A stretch of DNA of 64,000 nt from contig JBJKZD010000010.1 of assembly GCA_045560765.1 (NCBI GenBank), forward strand, positions 62,001-126,000, in the 5' to 3' direction. Shown here piece by piece: positions 1-7,944 of the stretch. The notes below the pieces were generated by a model that searched no databases, was not told where the DNA came from, and was given only the letters and a program-made list of their open reading frames with translations. The position numbers were made by a program, and so were the translations under genes. Every line of letters begins with the position of its first letter. Positions within the stretch are counted from its first letter, which is position 1. The DNA is from UBA9926 sp913064795. Its GTDB lineage: Bacteria > Pseudomonadota > Gammaproteobacteria > Pseudomonadales > Azotimanducaceae.

Positions 1-2
1 TG

Positions 3-386
3 CATCCGATGCTGGTGCGCATTGCGCCGAACGCGCAAAATTTACCGAAGCTTGGAGCGCTCCCTCAAAATTTGGGGGTGGGGTTTATCGCAGCGGCGGA
101 GGCAGGATCAGGAAAACCCGAACCCCTGCCTCAATTCAACCATCGTGTGGTGTATCCGAGAAAAGGCTTGGCCTTGAGCGAACTCGAGGCATTTATCCGG
201 CGCAACCCTCAGGTCGAACGCGTCAAGGGATGGATTGATTCACCAGACGGTGTGGTGTTGGTGCAGGCCACCCGCTCATTTTTTAACGTTTCTCCCGCCA
301 AGGCATCGACCCCACAAGGTTTACAGTTGATTTGGCGCGGAACTGAGCCGCCATCAGGCGATGACTGTGTCATGATGTCCTGCTGA
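3..386 (+). CDS. CobW/G3E-family GTPase, C-terminal part (5' end outside window)
   Basis: The frame is open to the left edge, so this is the last ~127 codons of a longer gene. The segment from about residue 45 (HRVVYPRKGLALSELEAFIRR) through VERVKGWIDSPDGVVLVQ resembles the CobW C-terminal domain of G3E P-loop GTPases, which act as metallochaperones (Zn, Co). The GTPase domain itself is not visible, so the assignment rests on this weak domain alone. The tail ends DDCVMMSC, with two cysteines. Metal specificity cannot be told. Confidence 0.5.
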   Translation, partial: HPMLVRIAPNAQNLPKLGALPQNLGVGFIAAAEAGSGKPEPLPQFNHRVVYPRKGLALSELEAFIRRNPQVERVKGWIDSPDGVVLVQATRSFFNVSPAKASTPQGLQLIWRGTEPPSGDDCVMMSC

Positions 387-460
387 TGAAGCGGGTATCA
401 CTCAGGAGCCAGTGATCCCTTGAGCGCCGTCGTCTGACGTTCAGCAACGCGAAGGTGGAC

Positions 461-565
461 AGATGGCGTGATGGGTCGGATAGACGTCGTGGCGAGAAGA
501 ATAGACGTCGTGACGAGTCGAATCGATGGCGTGATGACGGGGATAGATGCAGTGACAAAAGGCAT
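461..565. repeat. 21-bp degenerate tandem repeat, 4 clear units plus a decayed fifth
   Basis: Units at 461-481, 482-502, 503-523 and 524-544 share the pattern (a/c)gatggcgtgatg or agacgtcgtggcgag followed by gaat or ggat; 545-565 is a decayed fifth copy. The 21-bp period is divisible by three, so one plus-strand frame reads an Arg/Asp heptapeptide repeat, but that frame has no good ribosome site and runs into the NnrU gene out of frame. The patch lies in the spacer 387-692, where I see no gene. Confidence 0.75.
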
Positions 566-692
566 GAAACCTTTTGGTTAGGCCCGAACCGCGTGTTGAT
601 CAATGCTTTTTCATCCGTCGGCGACACAGAGATGCATCGAGCAGGGGTTCAAAAATCGCCGCAAAGTCTGGATCACCTAGAGGAGCGAATGA

Positions 693-1244
693 ATGATGTT
701 TTATTTGGGATTGGGGTGTTTTTTTGGCGCGCATAGCGTGGGGCTTCTGCCACCTGTGCGGCGCGCGCTAACGGAAAAGCTGACCGAGCGCGGCTATATG
801 GGGGCTTACACTTTAATCAGTGTCCTGGGTATGGGGTTGATGGTTGCGGGGTACAGCAGTCAGACGTTCGTTCATTGGGGTGTTGTCGTGCCAGCTGTGC
901 GAGACCTTAGTCCTTGGATCATGTTTCTTGCGTTCTGGTTGGTGGTTGCCGGGAACTTACGGTGTTGGACGCGTCACTTTACGCGTCATCCCATGACCCT
1001 AGGTATTGCGCTGTGGGCTCTGAATCATCTGCTGCTTAATCCAGACTTACATTCTTGGTGGTTGTTTGGGTCCTTCTTGGTGTTCGTTGTGGTGAGTGCT
1101 TTGACAACCGGGTATCGCGGTAAGTCGGTTTCAGTTTTTATCCCAAAGCTAAAGTTTGACCTATTGGCAATGGCGATGTCGGGTGGGTTGACCCTGACCG
1201 TTTATTATTTTCATGGCGATCTCTTTGGCGTGGCCCTCCGATGA
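693..1244 (+). CDS. NnrU-family integral membrane protein
   Basis: This 183-residue protein has about five hydrophobic segments (roughly residues 1-20, 35-60, 70-95, 105-150 and 158-180). The start FYLGLGCFFGAHSVGLLPPVR and the LRCWTRHFTRHPMTLGIALWALNHLL stretch are typical of the NnrU family. NnrU was named for a link to nitrite/NO reduction, and a related plant protein (15-cis-zeta-carotene isomerase) is a heme enzyme; the role of most bacterial members is unknown. AGGAG at 681-685 precedes the ATG by seven bases. It overlaps tadA by four bases (ATGA), which suggests translational coupling. Confidence 0.8.
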   Translation: MMFYLGLGCFFGAHSVGLLPPVRRALTEKLTERGYMGAYTLISVLGMGLMVAGYSSQTFVHWGVVVPAVRDLSPWIMFLAFWLVVAGNLRCWTRHFTRHPMTLGIALWALNHLLLNPDLHSWWLFGSFLVFVVVSALTTGYRGKSVSVFIPKLKFDLLAMAMSGGLTLTVYYFHGDLFGVALR

Positions 1245-1741
1245 CCCTAAAAGATCCGAACTCCGAGGGGCAAGGGATTGAGGATGAGCAGTTTATGCGC
1301 GCCGCATTCGAGGAGGCGTTGGTTTCGCAGGCGGCCGGAGAAGTGCCGGTTGGGGCCGTTGTTGTGCTTAATGGTGAGATCATTGGTCGAGGCCATAATC
1401 GTGTGGTGAGCGATCATGATCCATCCGCACATGCTGAAATTATTGCTTTACGGCAAGCGGGTCAGACCTTGCGGAACTACCGGATGCCCTCGGCGAGTCT
1501 CTATGTGACGATTGAGCCTTGCTCAATGTGTGCCGGAGCTTTGGTACACAGTCGGATACAGACCTTGGTTTTCGGCGCGCCTGAGCCAAGAGCGGGTGTG
1601 GTCTGCTCTCAGCGTCGGTTCTTCGAGTCTGATTTTTTGAATCACCGAGTTGCGGTACGAGGCGGGGTTTTAACCGAAGCGTGTGGGGAGCTGATGCAAC
1701 GTTTTTTTTCCGAAAGACGGAGCCGGATTGACCCAGCTTGA
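1241..1741 (+). CDS. tadA: tRNA(Arg) adenosine-34 deaminase TadA
   Basis: TadA converts A34 of tRNA-Arg(ACG) to inosine so that one tRNA reads CGU, CGC and CGA. The 166-residue length fits the family. The zinc deaminase signature is complete: H64-A-E66 supplies a zinc ligand and the catalytic glutamate, and P93-C94-S-M-C97 supplies the two cysteine ligands. The start overlaps the stop of the NnrU gene. No terminator directly follows; a 347-base spacer separates it from purL. Confidence 0.95.
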   Translation: MTLKDPNSEGQGIEDEQFMRAAFEEALVSQAAGEVPVGAVVVLNGEIIGRGHNRVVSDHDPSAHAEIIALRQAGQTLRNYRMPSASLYVTIEPCSMCAGALVHSRIQTLVFGAPEPRAGVVCSQRRFFESDFLNHRVAVRGGVLTEACGELMQRFFSERRSRIDPA

Positions 1742-1829
1742 ATTCAAATTGTGACGCCTCAGGGGGTGAAGCGAGTTTGCGCTTGTGCTGCTCACGCCAC
1801 TCAACGCTGATTTAAGCAGTACGAATTTT

Positions 1830-2026
1830 GGACAACCGATGGTCCTGAGTCATTAGCGGTACAGTGAGGAATAGAATCTAACCCTCTGAGGTGCTCCCGG
1901 CTCAAGAGTCGGGGAACGACACGACCGCGGGTTAAATGCTGGAGAACCCACCGGCTAATTTCGGTCTCTTCCCCGGCAGATTTAGGTTTTATCGCGCTCA
2001 AAGTGCCTGTTAGGCAGACTTTTTTG
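1830..2026 (+). ncRNA. Candidate structured RNA in the tadA-purL spacer (speculative)
   Basis: No convincing gene fills 1742-2088. A possible promoter (TTGGAC at 1830-1835, 17 bases, CATTAG) is followed by a 7-bp stem (CCCGGCT / AGTCGGG, loop CAAG, about 1892-1909), a second stem GGGTT/AACCC with TGGAG in its loop, and then a short hairpin TGCCT/AGGCA followed by GACTTTTTT (2004-2025). Together these resemble a short independent transcript of about 160 nt with its own terminator. I match it to no known RNA family; an untranslated tail of tadA is an alternative. Confidence 0.25.
2004..2025 (+). terminator. Short hairpin plus T-run upstream of purL
   Basis: TGCCT (2004-2008), loop GTT, AGGCA (2012-2016), then GAC and six T. 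The stem is only 5 bp, so termination may be weak. It would insulate purL from tadA or end the candidate small RNA. Confidence 0.45.
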
Positions 2027-2059
2027 CCTCGGGGCAGGTGACCCTTGTCTGAGCAGGTC

Positions 2060-2065
2060 TATAAT
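2060..2065 (+). promoter_or_regulatory. Probable -10 box of the purL promoter
   Basis: A perfect TATAAT lies 24 bases upstream of the purL ATG. The -35 region 17 bases upstream (around GGTGAC) is poor. A transcript starting near 2072 would have a leader of about 17 bases containing the GAGGAT ribosome site. I do not see a clear PurR operator. Confidence 0.55.
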
Positions 2066-2088
2066 AGAAGTTTCTTGAGGATGGCAAC

Positions 2089-5000
2089 ATGCTGCGCATT
2101 TTAGGCGATTCCGCACTCTCGGCGTTTCGAGCAGAAAAACTACAAAACCGCATTGACGCCCTTGGGATTCCCTGTGCCTTGGTAGCAACCCGGTTTCAGT
2201 ATTTTATTGATGTGGAGACAGGGTTCACCCCATCGGAACAGACCCAGCTTGAACAATTGCTCGGCGGCGCCCCTCCGTCCATGACCGCTCAATCTGACCC
2301 TGATCTTGAACTTGTGGTCGTTCCAAGAATTGGCACCCTATCGCCCTGGAGCTCAAAGGCGACAGATATTGCTGGGCTCTGTGGGTTAGCGGGCGTCAAG
2401 CGCCTTGAGCGGGGTAGAAGCTACTGTTTTAGTCTGAAAGCTGAGGGTGATTTTGAAGCACTTTTGCCAGCGCTCTGTGAGTTGGTGCATGACCGGATGA
2501 CAGAGACGGTTTTGCGCAATGCTGAGGATGCAGAATCTTTGTTCGAGGCAAAACCGCCTAAACCGGGTCAACGCGTCTCTGTGTTAGAGCATGGCCGAGC
2601 CGCGCTCACCAACGCCAATTCGGCTCTGGGCTTGGCGCTTGCCGAGGATGAAATAGATTATCTCCTTGATGCGTTTACAGAGCTTGGACGGGATCCCACG
2701 GACGTAGAATTGATGATGTTTGCCCAGGCCAATTCTGAACATTGTCGGCATAAAATCTTTCGCGCATCGTGGGATATCGATGGTGAAACTCGGGCTTTAA
2801 GCCTGATGGACATGATTCAAAATACCTTTGAGAAGACCGCCGGGGCATCGGTGCTCAGTGCCTATAGCGATAATGCGTCAGTGATCGAGGGTTATAGCTC
2901 TGACCGGTTCTTTCCCGATCCTGAGACTCGGGCTTTTGGTTACCGTCGAGAATCGACGCCGATTTTGATGAAAGTAGAAACCCATAATCATCCCACTGCA
3001 ATCGCGCCGTTTCCGGGTGCCGCGACCGGCGCAGGGGGTGAAATTCGAGACGAGGGCGCGGTGGGTCGAGGGTCACGCCCGAAGGCGGGTCTGACCGGGT
3101 TTACCGTGTCGAACCTGCAGATTCCGGGTGCGATCGAGCCCTGGGAAAGCGACTATGGCCGGCCTGACCGAATCGCATCGCCCCTGTCGATCATGCTTGA
3201 AGGCCCGATTGGGGGTGCTGCGTTTAATAATGAATTTGGTCGTCCTAACCTGGCGGGCTACTTCCGGACATTCGAACATTCTCTCGATGGCCAGCGCTGG
3301 GGCTACCACAAGCCCATTATGATTGCTGGCGGCCTGGGCAATATTCGCTCTGAGCATGTCGCTAAGGGAGCGATTGAACCCGGAGACGCGTTGGTTGTTC
3401 TTGGCGGGCCGGCGATGCTGATTGGCCTCGGGGGCGGCGCAGCCTCCTCGATCGCGTCGGGCACCGGAGACGCAGAATTAGATTTTGCCAGTGTTCAACG
3501 CGGCAACCCAGAGATCGAACACCGTTGTCAGGAAGTCATTGATCGATGTTGGCAACTCGGGGACCGTAATCCGATTCGGTTTATCCACGATGTTGGCGCG
3601 GGGGGGCTCTCGAACGCGCTGCCTGAACTGGTGAAGGATGGGGGTTGCGGGGGTACCTTTGATTTGCGATCGATTCCATCAGCCGAGCGCCAACTCTCCC
3701 CCCTTGAAATCTGGTGCAATGAAGCGCAGGAGCGGTATGTATTGGCAATTGCGCCGGGTGAATTAGATGGGTTCCTCGCGCTTTGCGAGCGAGAGCGGTG
3801 CCCTGCAGCGGTGGTGGGGGAGGCGACTGCCGAGCATCATCTTGAGGTTCGCGACCCGCTGCTCAACGATCTTCCTGTTGATCTTCCTATGTCGATTCTG
3901 TTCGGCAAGCCTCCTCGACTGCATAAGTCGGTGGTTTCTGCCCCTCGAAGGAGTCCAGTTCAGATTATGGACTTGGAAGTGCTGGAAGCTGCCAAGCAGG
4001 TGCTAAGGCACCCAACTGTCGGTAGCAAGAGTTTTTTAATCACGATTGGGGACCGCAGCGTGGGAGGTTTAGTGGCACGTGACCAGTTGGTGGGTCCCTG
4101 GCAGATTCCCGTCGCAGATGTGGCGGTTACCAGTGCGGGCTTTAACGACCGGGTGGGTGAAGCAATGGCGATGGGTGAACGCACGCCCTTGGCGTTGATC
4201 GATGGTCCGGCGTCCGGGCGTATGGCGGTGGCCGAAGCGTTAACCAATCTAGCTGCTGCGCAAATTGGCAAGCTATCTGACGTCAAACTTTCGGCAAATT
4301 GGATGGCCGCCAGCGGTCACCCTGGCGAAGATGCGAGCCTTTATCAAACCGTAGAAGCGGTGGGAATGCAGATGTGCCCCGCGCTGGGCATTTGTATCCC
4401 TGTCGGAAAAGACTCGATGTCGATGCAGACGCGCTGGCAAGAAGGTGATGAAGAACGCGCGGTCACGGCTCCCGTGTCTTTGATCGTGTCGGCCTTTGCG
4501 CCGGTGCTTGATGTCGATGAAACACTCACGCCCGTGCTTGTTGATCAGCCGAGTCGTCTTGTACTCATTGAATTGGGCCTTCAGCCAAGACGCATGGGCG
4601 GTTCGATCTTAGAGCAATGCACGAGCCAGATCAGTGATGCTGTCCCCGATGTCGCAGATTTTGAAGGTTTCTCGGCGCTATGGCGTCTACTGCAGGACGA
4701 GGCGCTTCGAGCACATGTCTTGGCCATGCACGATCGATCAGACGGCGGATTGATGGCGACCCTGATTGAAATGTCGATCGCCGGTCATTGCGGCTTTGAT
4801 CTTGTCATTCCTGAGAGTGAGACCCCCCTGCCTTTTTTATTTAACGAAGAAGTGGGTGTCGTCCTGCAGGTTGCTGAGGATGGGCTGGCGACTTGGCAGG
4901 CCCGTTCAGCCAGTGCAGGGTTGGTGTGCTTAGACCTTGGCGAACCGAGATTCGATCAGAAGGTGTGCATGGTGCACAAGGGTTCGTTGATTTTGGATTG

Positions 5001-5958
5001 GTCCCGGGCCGAAGCCGCCGCGCAATGGTCATGGGTGAGTTACCAGCTTCAGACGCTCAGGGACAATCCAGAATGTGCAGAGGAGGCCTTTGCCGGACTC
5101 ATCGATGATGATGATCCAGGACTCAATTGTAAAATTCCGAGTCCTCTGGCGAAGCAACTTCAGGCTCCCATGGTGGGTCGTGATACTCGTCCGGAAGTCG
5201 CGATCCTGCGTGAGCAGGGCGTCAATTCTCAGTCTGAAATGGCAGCCGCCTTTAATGAGGCTGGATTCAAGGCCATCGATGTCCATATGAGCGATTTACT
5301 ATCTGGGGAAGTCTCCCTGGCACGGTTTAAAGCCCTGGCGGCCTGTGGTGGGTTTTCTTATGGGGATGTGCTGGGCGCAGGATCGGGTTGGGCAAAAAGT
5401 ATTCTAATGAACCCGCGGGTCTCGGATCAGTTCGCGGGGTTCTTTGCAAATGCGGACACATTGAGTCTGGGAGTTTGTAACGGTTGCCAGATGCTGTCTC
5501 AGCTAAAATCCATTATTCCCGGTGCGGGAAGTTGGCCGGACTTTCTTCGCAATCGGTCCGAGCAGTTTGAGGCCCGGTTTTCGATGGTGGAAGTCCTTCG
5601 AAGCAATAGTCTCTTGCTGAGTGATATGGATGGCGCCTTCCTGCCGATTGTTGTCTCCCACGGGGAGGGCCGAGCTTCAATGAGTGAGCCTGGATTAGCG
5701 GCTCTTGGTGCGTCGAATCAGGTCGCGATGCGGTTCGTTTCAAATACGCACCAGCCTGCAACGCGATATCCAGCAAACCCGAATGGGTCGCTTGCTGGGT
5801 TGACCGGGGTCACGAGCAGCGATGGCCGGGTCACAGCAATGATGCCCCATCCAGAACGATCTTATCGGGGCAGCCAGTGGTCCTACCGTCCCCCCGAGAT
5901 TGGCACTTTGAGCCCGTGGTTTCAGATCTTCAAAAATGCGAGGCTGTGGCTCGACTAG
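2089..5958 (+). CDS. purL: Phosphoribosylformylglycinamidine synthase PurL (large single-chain type)
   Basis: PurL converts FGAR, glutamine and ATP to FGAM in purine synthesis. At 1289 residues it is the large gammaproteobacterial form that fuses the synthase and glutaminase. The synthase domain carries KVETHNHPTAIAPFPGAATG near residue 300. The C-terminal class I amidotransferase domain carries the nucleophile in GVCNGCQ near residue 1130 and the His/Glu pair in MPHPERSYRGS near 1245. It stands alone, and its last bases overlap the end of the convergent NUDIX gene by four. Confidence 0.98.
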   Translation: MLRILGDSALSAFRAEKLQNRIDALGIPCALVATRFQYFIDVETGFTPSEQTQLEQLLGGAPPSMTAQSDPDLELVVVPRIGTLSPWSSKATDIAGLCGLAGVKRLERGRSYCFSLKAEGDFEALLPALCELVHDRMTETVLRNAEDAESLFEAKPPKPGQRVSVLEHGRAALTNANSALGLALAEDEIDYLLDAFTELGRDPTDVELMMFAQANSEHCRHKIFRASWDIDGETRALSLMDMIQNTFEKTAGASVLSAYSDNASVIEGYSSDRFFPDPETRAFGYRRESTPILMKVETHNHPTAIAPFPGAATGAGGEIRDEGAVGRGSRPKAGLTGFTVSNLQIPGAIEPWESDYGRPDRIASPLSIMLEGPIGGAAFNNEFGRPNLAGYFRTFEHSLDGQRWGYHKPIMIAGGLGNIRSEHVAKGAIEPGDALVVLGGPAMLIGLGGGAASSIASGTGDAELDFASVQRGNPEIEHRCQEVIDRCWQLGDRNPIRFIHDVGAGGLSNALPELVKDGGCGGTFDLRSIPSAERQLSPLEIWCNEAQERYVLAIAPGELDGFLALCERERCPAAVVGEATAEHHLEVRDPLLNDLPVDLPMSILFGKPPRLHKSVVSAPRRSPVQIMDLEVLEAAKQVLRHPTVGSKSFLITIGDRSVGGLVARDQLVGPWQIPVADVAVTSAGFNDRVGEAMAMGERTPLALIDGPASGRMAVAEALTNLAAAQIGKLSDVKLSANWMAASGHPGEDASLYQTVEAVGMQMCPALGICIPVGKDSMSMQTRWQEGDEERAVTAPVSLIVSAFAPVLDVDETLTPVLVDQPSRLVLIELGLQPRRMGGSILEQCTSQISDAVPDVADFEGFSALWRLLQDEALRAHVLAMHDRSDGGLMATLIEMSIAGHCGFDLVIPESETPLPFLFNEEVGVVLQVAEDGLATWQARSASAGLVCLDLGEPRFDQKVCMVHKGSLILDWSRAEAAAQWSWVSYQLQTLRDNPECAEEAFAGLIDDDDPGLNCKIPSPLAKQLQAPMVGRDTRPEVAILREQGVNSQSEMAAAFNEAGFKAIDVHMSDLLSGEVSLARFKALAACGGFSYGDVLGAGSGWAKSILMNPRVSDQFAGFFANADTLSLGVCNGCQMLSQLKSIIPGAGSWPDFLRNRSEQFEARFSMVEVLRSNSLLLSDMDGAFLPIVVSHGEGRASMSEPGLAALGASNQVAMRFVSNTHQPATRYPANPNGSLAGLTGVTSSDGRVTAMMPHPERSYRGSQWSYRPPEIGTLSPWFQIFKNARLWLD

Positions 5959-6500
5959 GTCCTTGTGACCCGTGGATCAATGGTGCCCTCCCTCAGTCTA
6001 AAATGACCCGCTTTTCGATCCGAAAAATAAGCGGTTAAGGTCTGCTCGATCGCAGCAAAAGAAAGCTCACTCCAGGGGATGTTCTCTTCCCTGAAGAGTT
6101 TCGTTTCAAGGCTTTCCTCCCCTGCACTGAAGTCTAGATCAAGCAGCTGAGCGCGATAAAAAACGTAGACCTGAGAAATATGGGGAAGACTGAAGATGGT
6201 GTAGATTGAATCGATGGTGACCCGAGCATTGGCCTCCTCAAGCGTTTCGCGCACTGCTCCGTCTGAGATAGACTCCCCGTTTTCAAGAAATCCTCCTGGT
6301 AATGTCCACATGCCTCGTCGTGGCTCGATGGCGCGTCGACACAGTAAAACTTGGTCTTCATAAAACGGGAGACAACCCGCAATGATTCTTGGATTTTGAT
6401 AATGAATATGTTGGCAGTGACTACAGACAAACCGTTCGCGATTATCGCCCTCGGGGACGGTTTTGGAGACCGAGCCTCCGCATTGGTTGCAATAATTCAT
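5955..6500 (-). CDS. NUDIX hydrolase with N-terminal zinc ribbon
   Basis: The N-terminus has two CxxC pairs (C4/C7 and C26/C29 counted from the chosen start MNYCNQCGG), then a NUDIX box (GGFLENGES...AVRETLEEANARV). This layout is found in NADH pyrophosphatase relatives and in uncharacterised ADP-ribose or NADH-type hydrolases; the substrate cannot be read from sequence. About 181 residues is shorter than NudC (about 257), so it is not NudC itself. I place the start at 6500; an upstream in-frame ATG at 6533 would add 11 residues and nearly abut the divergent CoA-pyrophosphatase gene. Confidence 0.8.
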   Translation of the reverse strand: MNYCNQCGGSVSKTVPEGDNRERFVCSHCQHIHYQNPRIIAGCLPFYEDQVLLCRRAIEPRRGMWTLPGGFLENGESISDGAVRETLEEANARVTIDSIYTIFSLPHISQVYVFYRAQLLDLDFSAGEESLETKLFREENIPWSELSFAAIEQTLTAYFSDRKAGHFRLREGTIDPRVTRT

Positions 6501-6534
6501 GCGCTGAGTATAGGTTGCCAAAGCAAACCCCACA

Positions 6535-7137
6535 ATGGAGATGCATGCTTTGATTGAAACGCTGAGATCCCGATTGTCGAGCTGGACGGCAGAGCCGGTA
6601 CCAGAACATCACCGCCAGCGGCAGCAGGCGGCAGTGCTAGTTTTAATTCGGTCTGGGCGGGACCCTAGGGCTGTGCTGACCCTCAGGTCGGCGGCGCTCA
6701 GCGCCCACGCGGGCGAGGTTTCATTCGTCGGAGGCAAGCAAGATCAATCGGATCGGAGCCTGGAAGCCACCGCCCTGCGAGAAACACAAGAGGAGCTCGG
6801 CGTGCCGGGGGAGGCGCTCGAAATAGTGTCGCCGTTACCGGGTCTGGTTTCAAAACACGGATTGTGGGTCACACCATTTGTAGCGCTGATGAATGAATCG
6901 ACGGTGCTAAAGCCTAATTCCAGTGAGGTGAGTGAGGTGTTTGAAGTGCCGATCGCCTGGCTGCAGGATGATCCGAGAATGACGACGGAGCGATTGGAGC
7001 GGCAAGGTGAGGTGCAAATGGCGCCTGTGTACGAATATCGAGGTTATCGCATTTGGGGATTAACGGCGCTGATTTTGTGGGACTTCATTCGTATTGGCCT
7101 TTTGGCCCCGAGCGCTGCAGTCGGCCCTGTGCTATGA
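6535..7137 (+). CDS. NUDIX CoA pyrophosphatase-like protein (NudL type)
   Basis: This 200-residue protein contains the CoA-pyrophosphatase form of the NUDIX box: AGEVSFVGGKQDQSD...EATALRETQEELGV (about residues 60-92), where the extended upstream LRS...HAGEVSFPGG-like block is typical of NudL/CoAse. Members hydrolyse CoA or acyl-CoA to phosphopantetheine and 3',5'-ADP. An alternative ATG lies at 6541. It is divergent from the other NUDIX gene with almost no spacer, and the gamma carbonic anhydrase gene follows by 37 bases. Confidence 0.82.
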   Translation: MEMHALIETLRSRLSSWTAEPVPEHHRQRQQAAVLVLIRSGRDPRAVLTLRSAALSAHAGEVSFVGGKQDQSDRSLEATALRETQEELGVPGEALEIVSPLPGLVSKHGLWVTPFVALMNESTVLKPNSSEVSEVFEVPIAWLQDDPRMTTERLERQGEVQMAPVYEYRGYRIWGLTALILWDFIRIGLLAPSAAVGPVL

Positions 7138-7174
7138 TTTTGCTCGACCAAAAGCCATCAAGCTAGGTGAAAGC

Positions 7175-7696
7175 ATGATTTTTAAGCTCGACGACGATAC
7201 GCCGGATGTCCATGAAGACGCCTGGGTTGCCGATAATGCCAGTGTGATCGGTCAAGTGACCTTGAGCAAAGGTGCGAGCGTTTGGTTTAACGCGGTTTTA
7301 AGAGCTGAGAACGCACCGATCGTTATTGGCGAAAATTCGAATGTTCAAGATGGCTCAGTGCTCCACGTTGACCCGGGTATGCCGCTGACGCTGGGTAAGC
7401 ATGTGACCGTGGGGCACAAAGTGATGTTGCATGGCTGCACGATTGGTGATGAATCACTGATCGGGATCAATGCCGTTGTGCTCAACGGCGCTAAAATCGG
7501 CAAAAACTGTCTGATTGGTGCAAATGCCTTAATTCCAGAGGGCAAGGAAATTCCAGACGGATCGCTGGTAATGGGTTCCCCAGGAAAAATTGTGCGGACC
7601 TTAACGTCTGAGCAGCAGCAAGGGCTCCTGCAAAGCGCGAAGCACTATGTTGAGAATGCTCGCCGTTACAAAGCGGGTCTGAGTCTAATCGACTGA
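7175..7696 (+). CDS. Gamma carbonic anhydrase family protein (left-handed beta-helix)
   Basis: This 173-residue protein is built of hexapeptide repeats (I/V-G-x-x-x-x) from about residue 20 to 140. It keeps the three metal-binding histidines of the gamma-carbonic anhydrase/YrdA group, within VLHVDPG and VGHKVMLHGC. Members bind zinc or iron as trimers; many YrdA/PaaY-type proteins are only weakly active as carbonic anhydrase. AGGTGA at 7165-7170 fits the ATG at 7175, so longer in-frame upstream starts inside the NUDIX gene are unlikely. Confidence 0.9.
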   Translation: MIFKLDDDTPDVHEDAWVADNASVIGQVTLSKGASVWFNAVLRAENAPIVIGENSNVQDGSVLHVDPGMPLTLGKHVTVGHKVMLHGCTIGDESLIGINAVVLNGAKIGKNCLIGANALIPEGKEIPDGSLVMGSPGKIVRTLTSEQQQGLLQSAKHYVENARRYKAGLSLID

Positions 7697-7768
7697 GGGT
7701 TGGCATGGCTCTGCTCCCAGAGTATATTTTAGAGATTCAGTATCCATAACCAAGGCATTACTAGAACA

Positions 7769-7864
7769 ATGACGCACGGAGTTCACATAGAGCGCAGCAA
7801 CCTGTTTTGCAAAGCGCCGCGTCTAACGCTTGCTCATCTCGGCCTACTACGACTGCCGTTGTAG
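7769..7864 (+). CDS. leuL: Leucine-rich leader peptide of leuA (attenuator)
   Basis: A 31-codon ORF starts at ATG 7769 and ends at TAG 7862-7864, about 80 bases before leuA. Its last 14 residues read RLTLAHLGLLRLPL, with seven leucines written as CTA, CTT, CTC, CTA, CTA, CTG, TTG. A leader peptide with clustered codons for the end-product amino acid is the hallmark of ribosome-mediated attenuation, known for leuA in several proteobacteria. No strong ribosome site is visible, which is common for such leaders. Confidence 0.7.
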   Translation: MTHGVHIERSNLFCKAPRLTLAHLGLLRLPL

Positions 7865-7930
7865 GCGGCCGTTACCAATTCCTGCATTGAGAAAACATGC
7901 TTGCTTGAACCGCAAGCCCTCTATTCTTTT
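7842..7930 (+). promoter_or_regulatory. Putative leu attenuator hairpins
   Basis: A pause-type hairpin GCCTAC (7842-7847) / GTAGGC (7861-7866) covers the last leader Leu codons and stop codon. A second, perfect 6-bp stem GCTTGC (7899-7904) / GCAAGC (7912-7917), loop TTGAACC, is followed by CCTCTATTCTTTT and would act as terminator. An alternative short pairing GCAT (7884-7887) / ATGC (7897-7900) overlaps the base of the second stem and could serve as antiterminator. The T-run is imperfect, so strength is uncertain. Confidence 0.6.
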
Positions 7931-7944
7931 ATGAGAGCCAATTG

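Noticed and set aside
455..736. 93-residue plus-strand frame with Arg/Asp repeats
   Set aside because: No ribosome site, overlaps NnrU in another frame, and the repeat alone explains its composition.
1801..2001. 66-residue minus-strand frame in the tadA-purL spacer
   Set aside because: No recognisable motif and no ribosome site; the region shows RNA-like stems instead.
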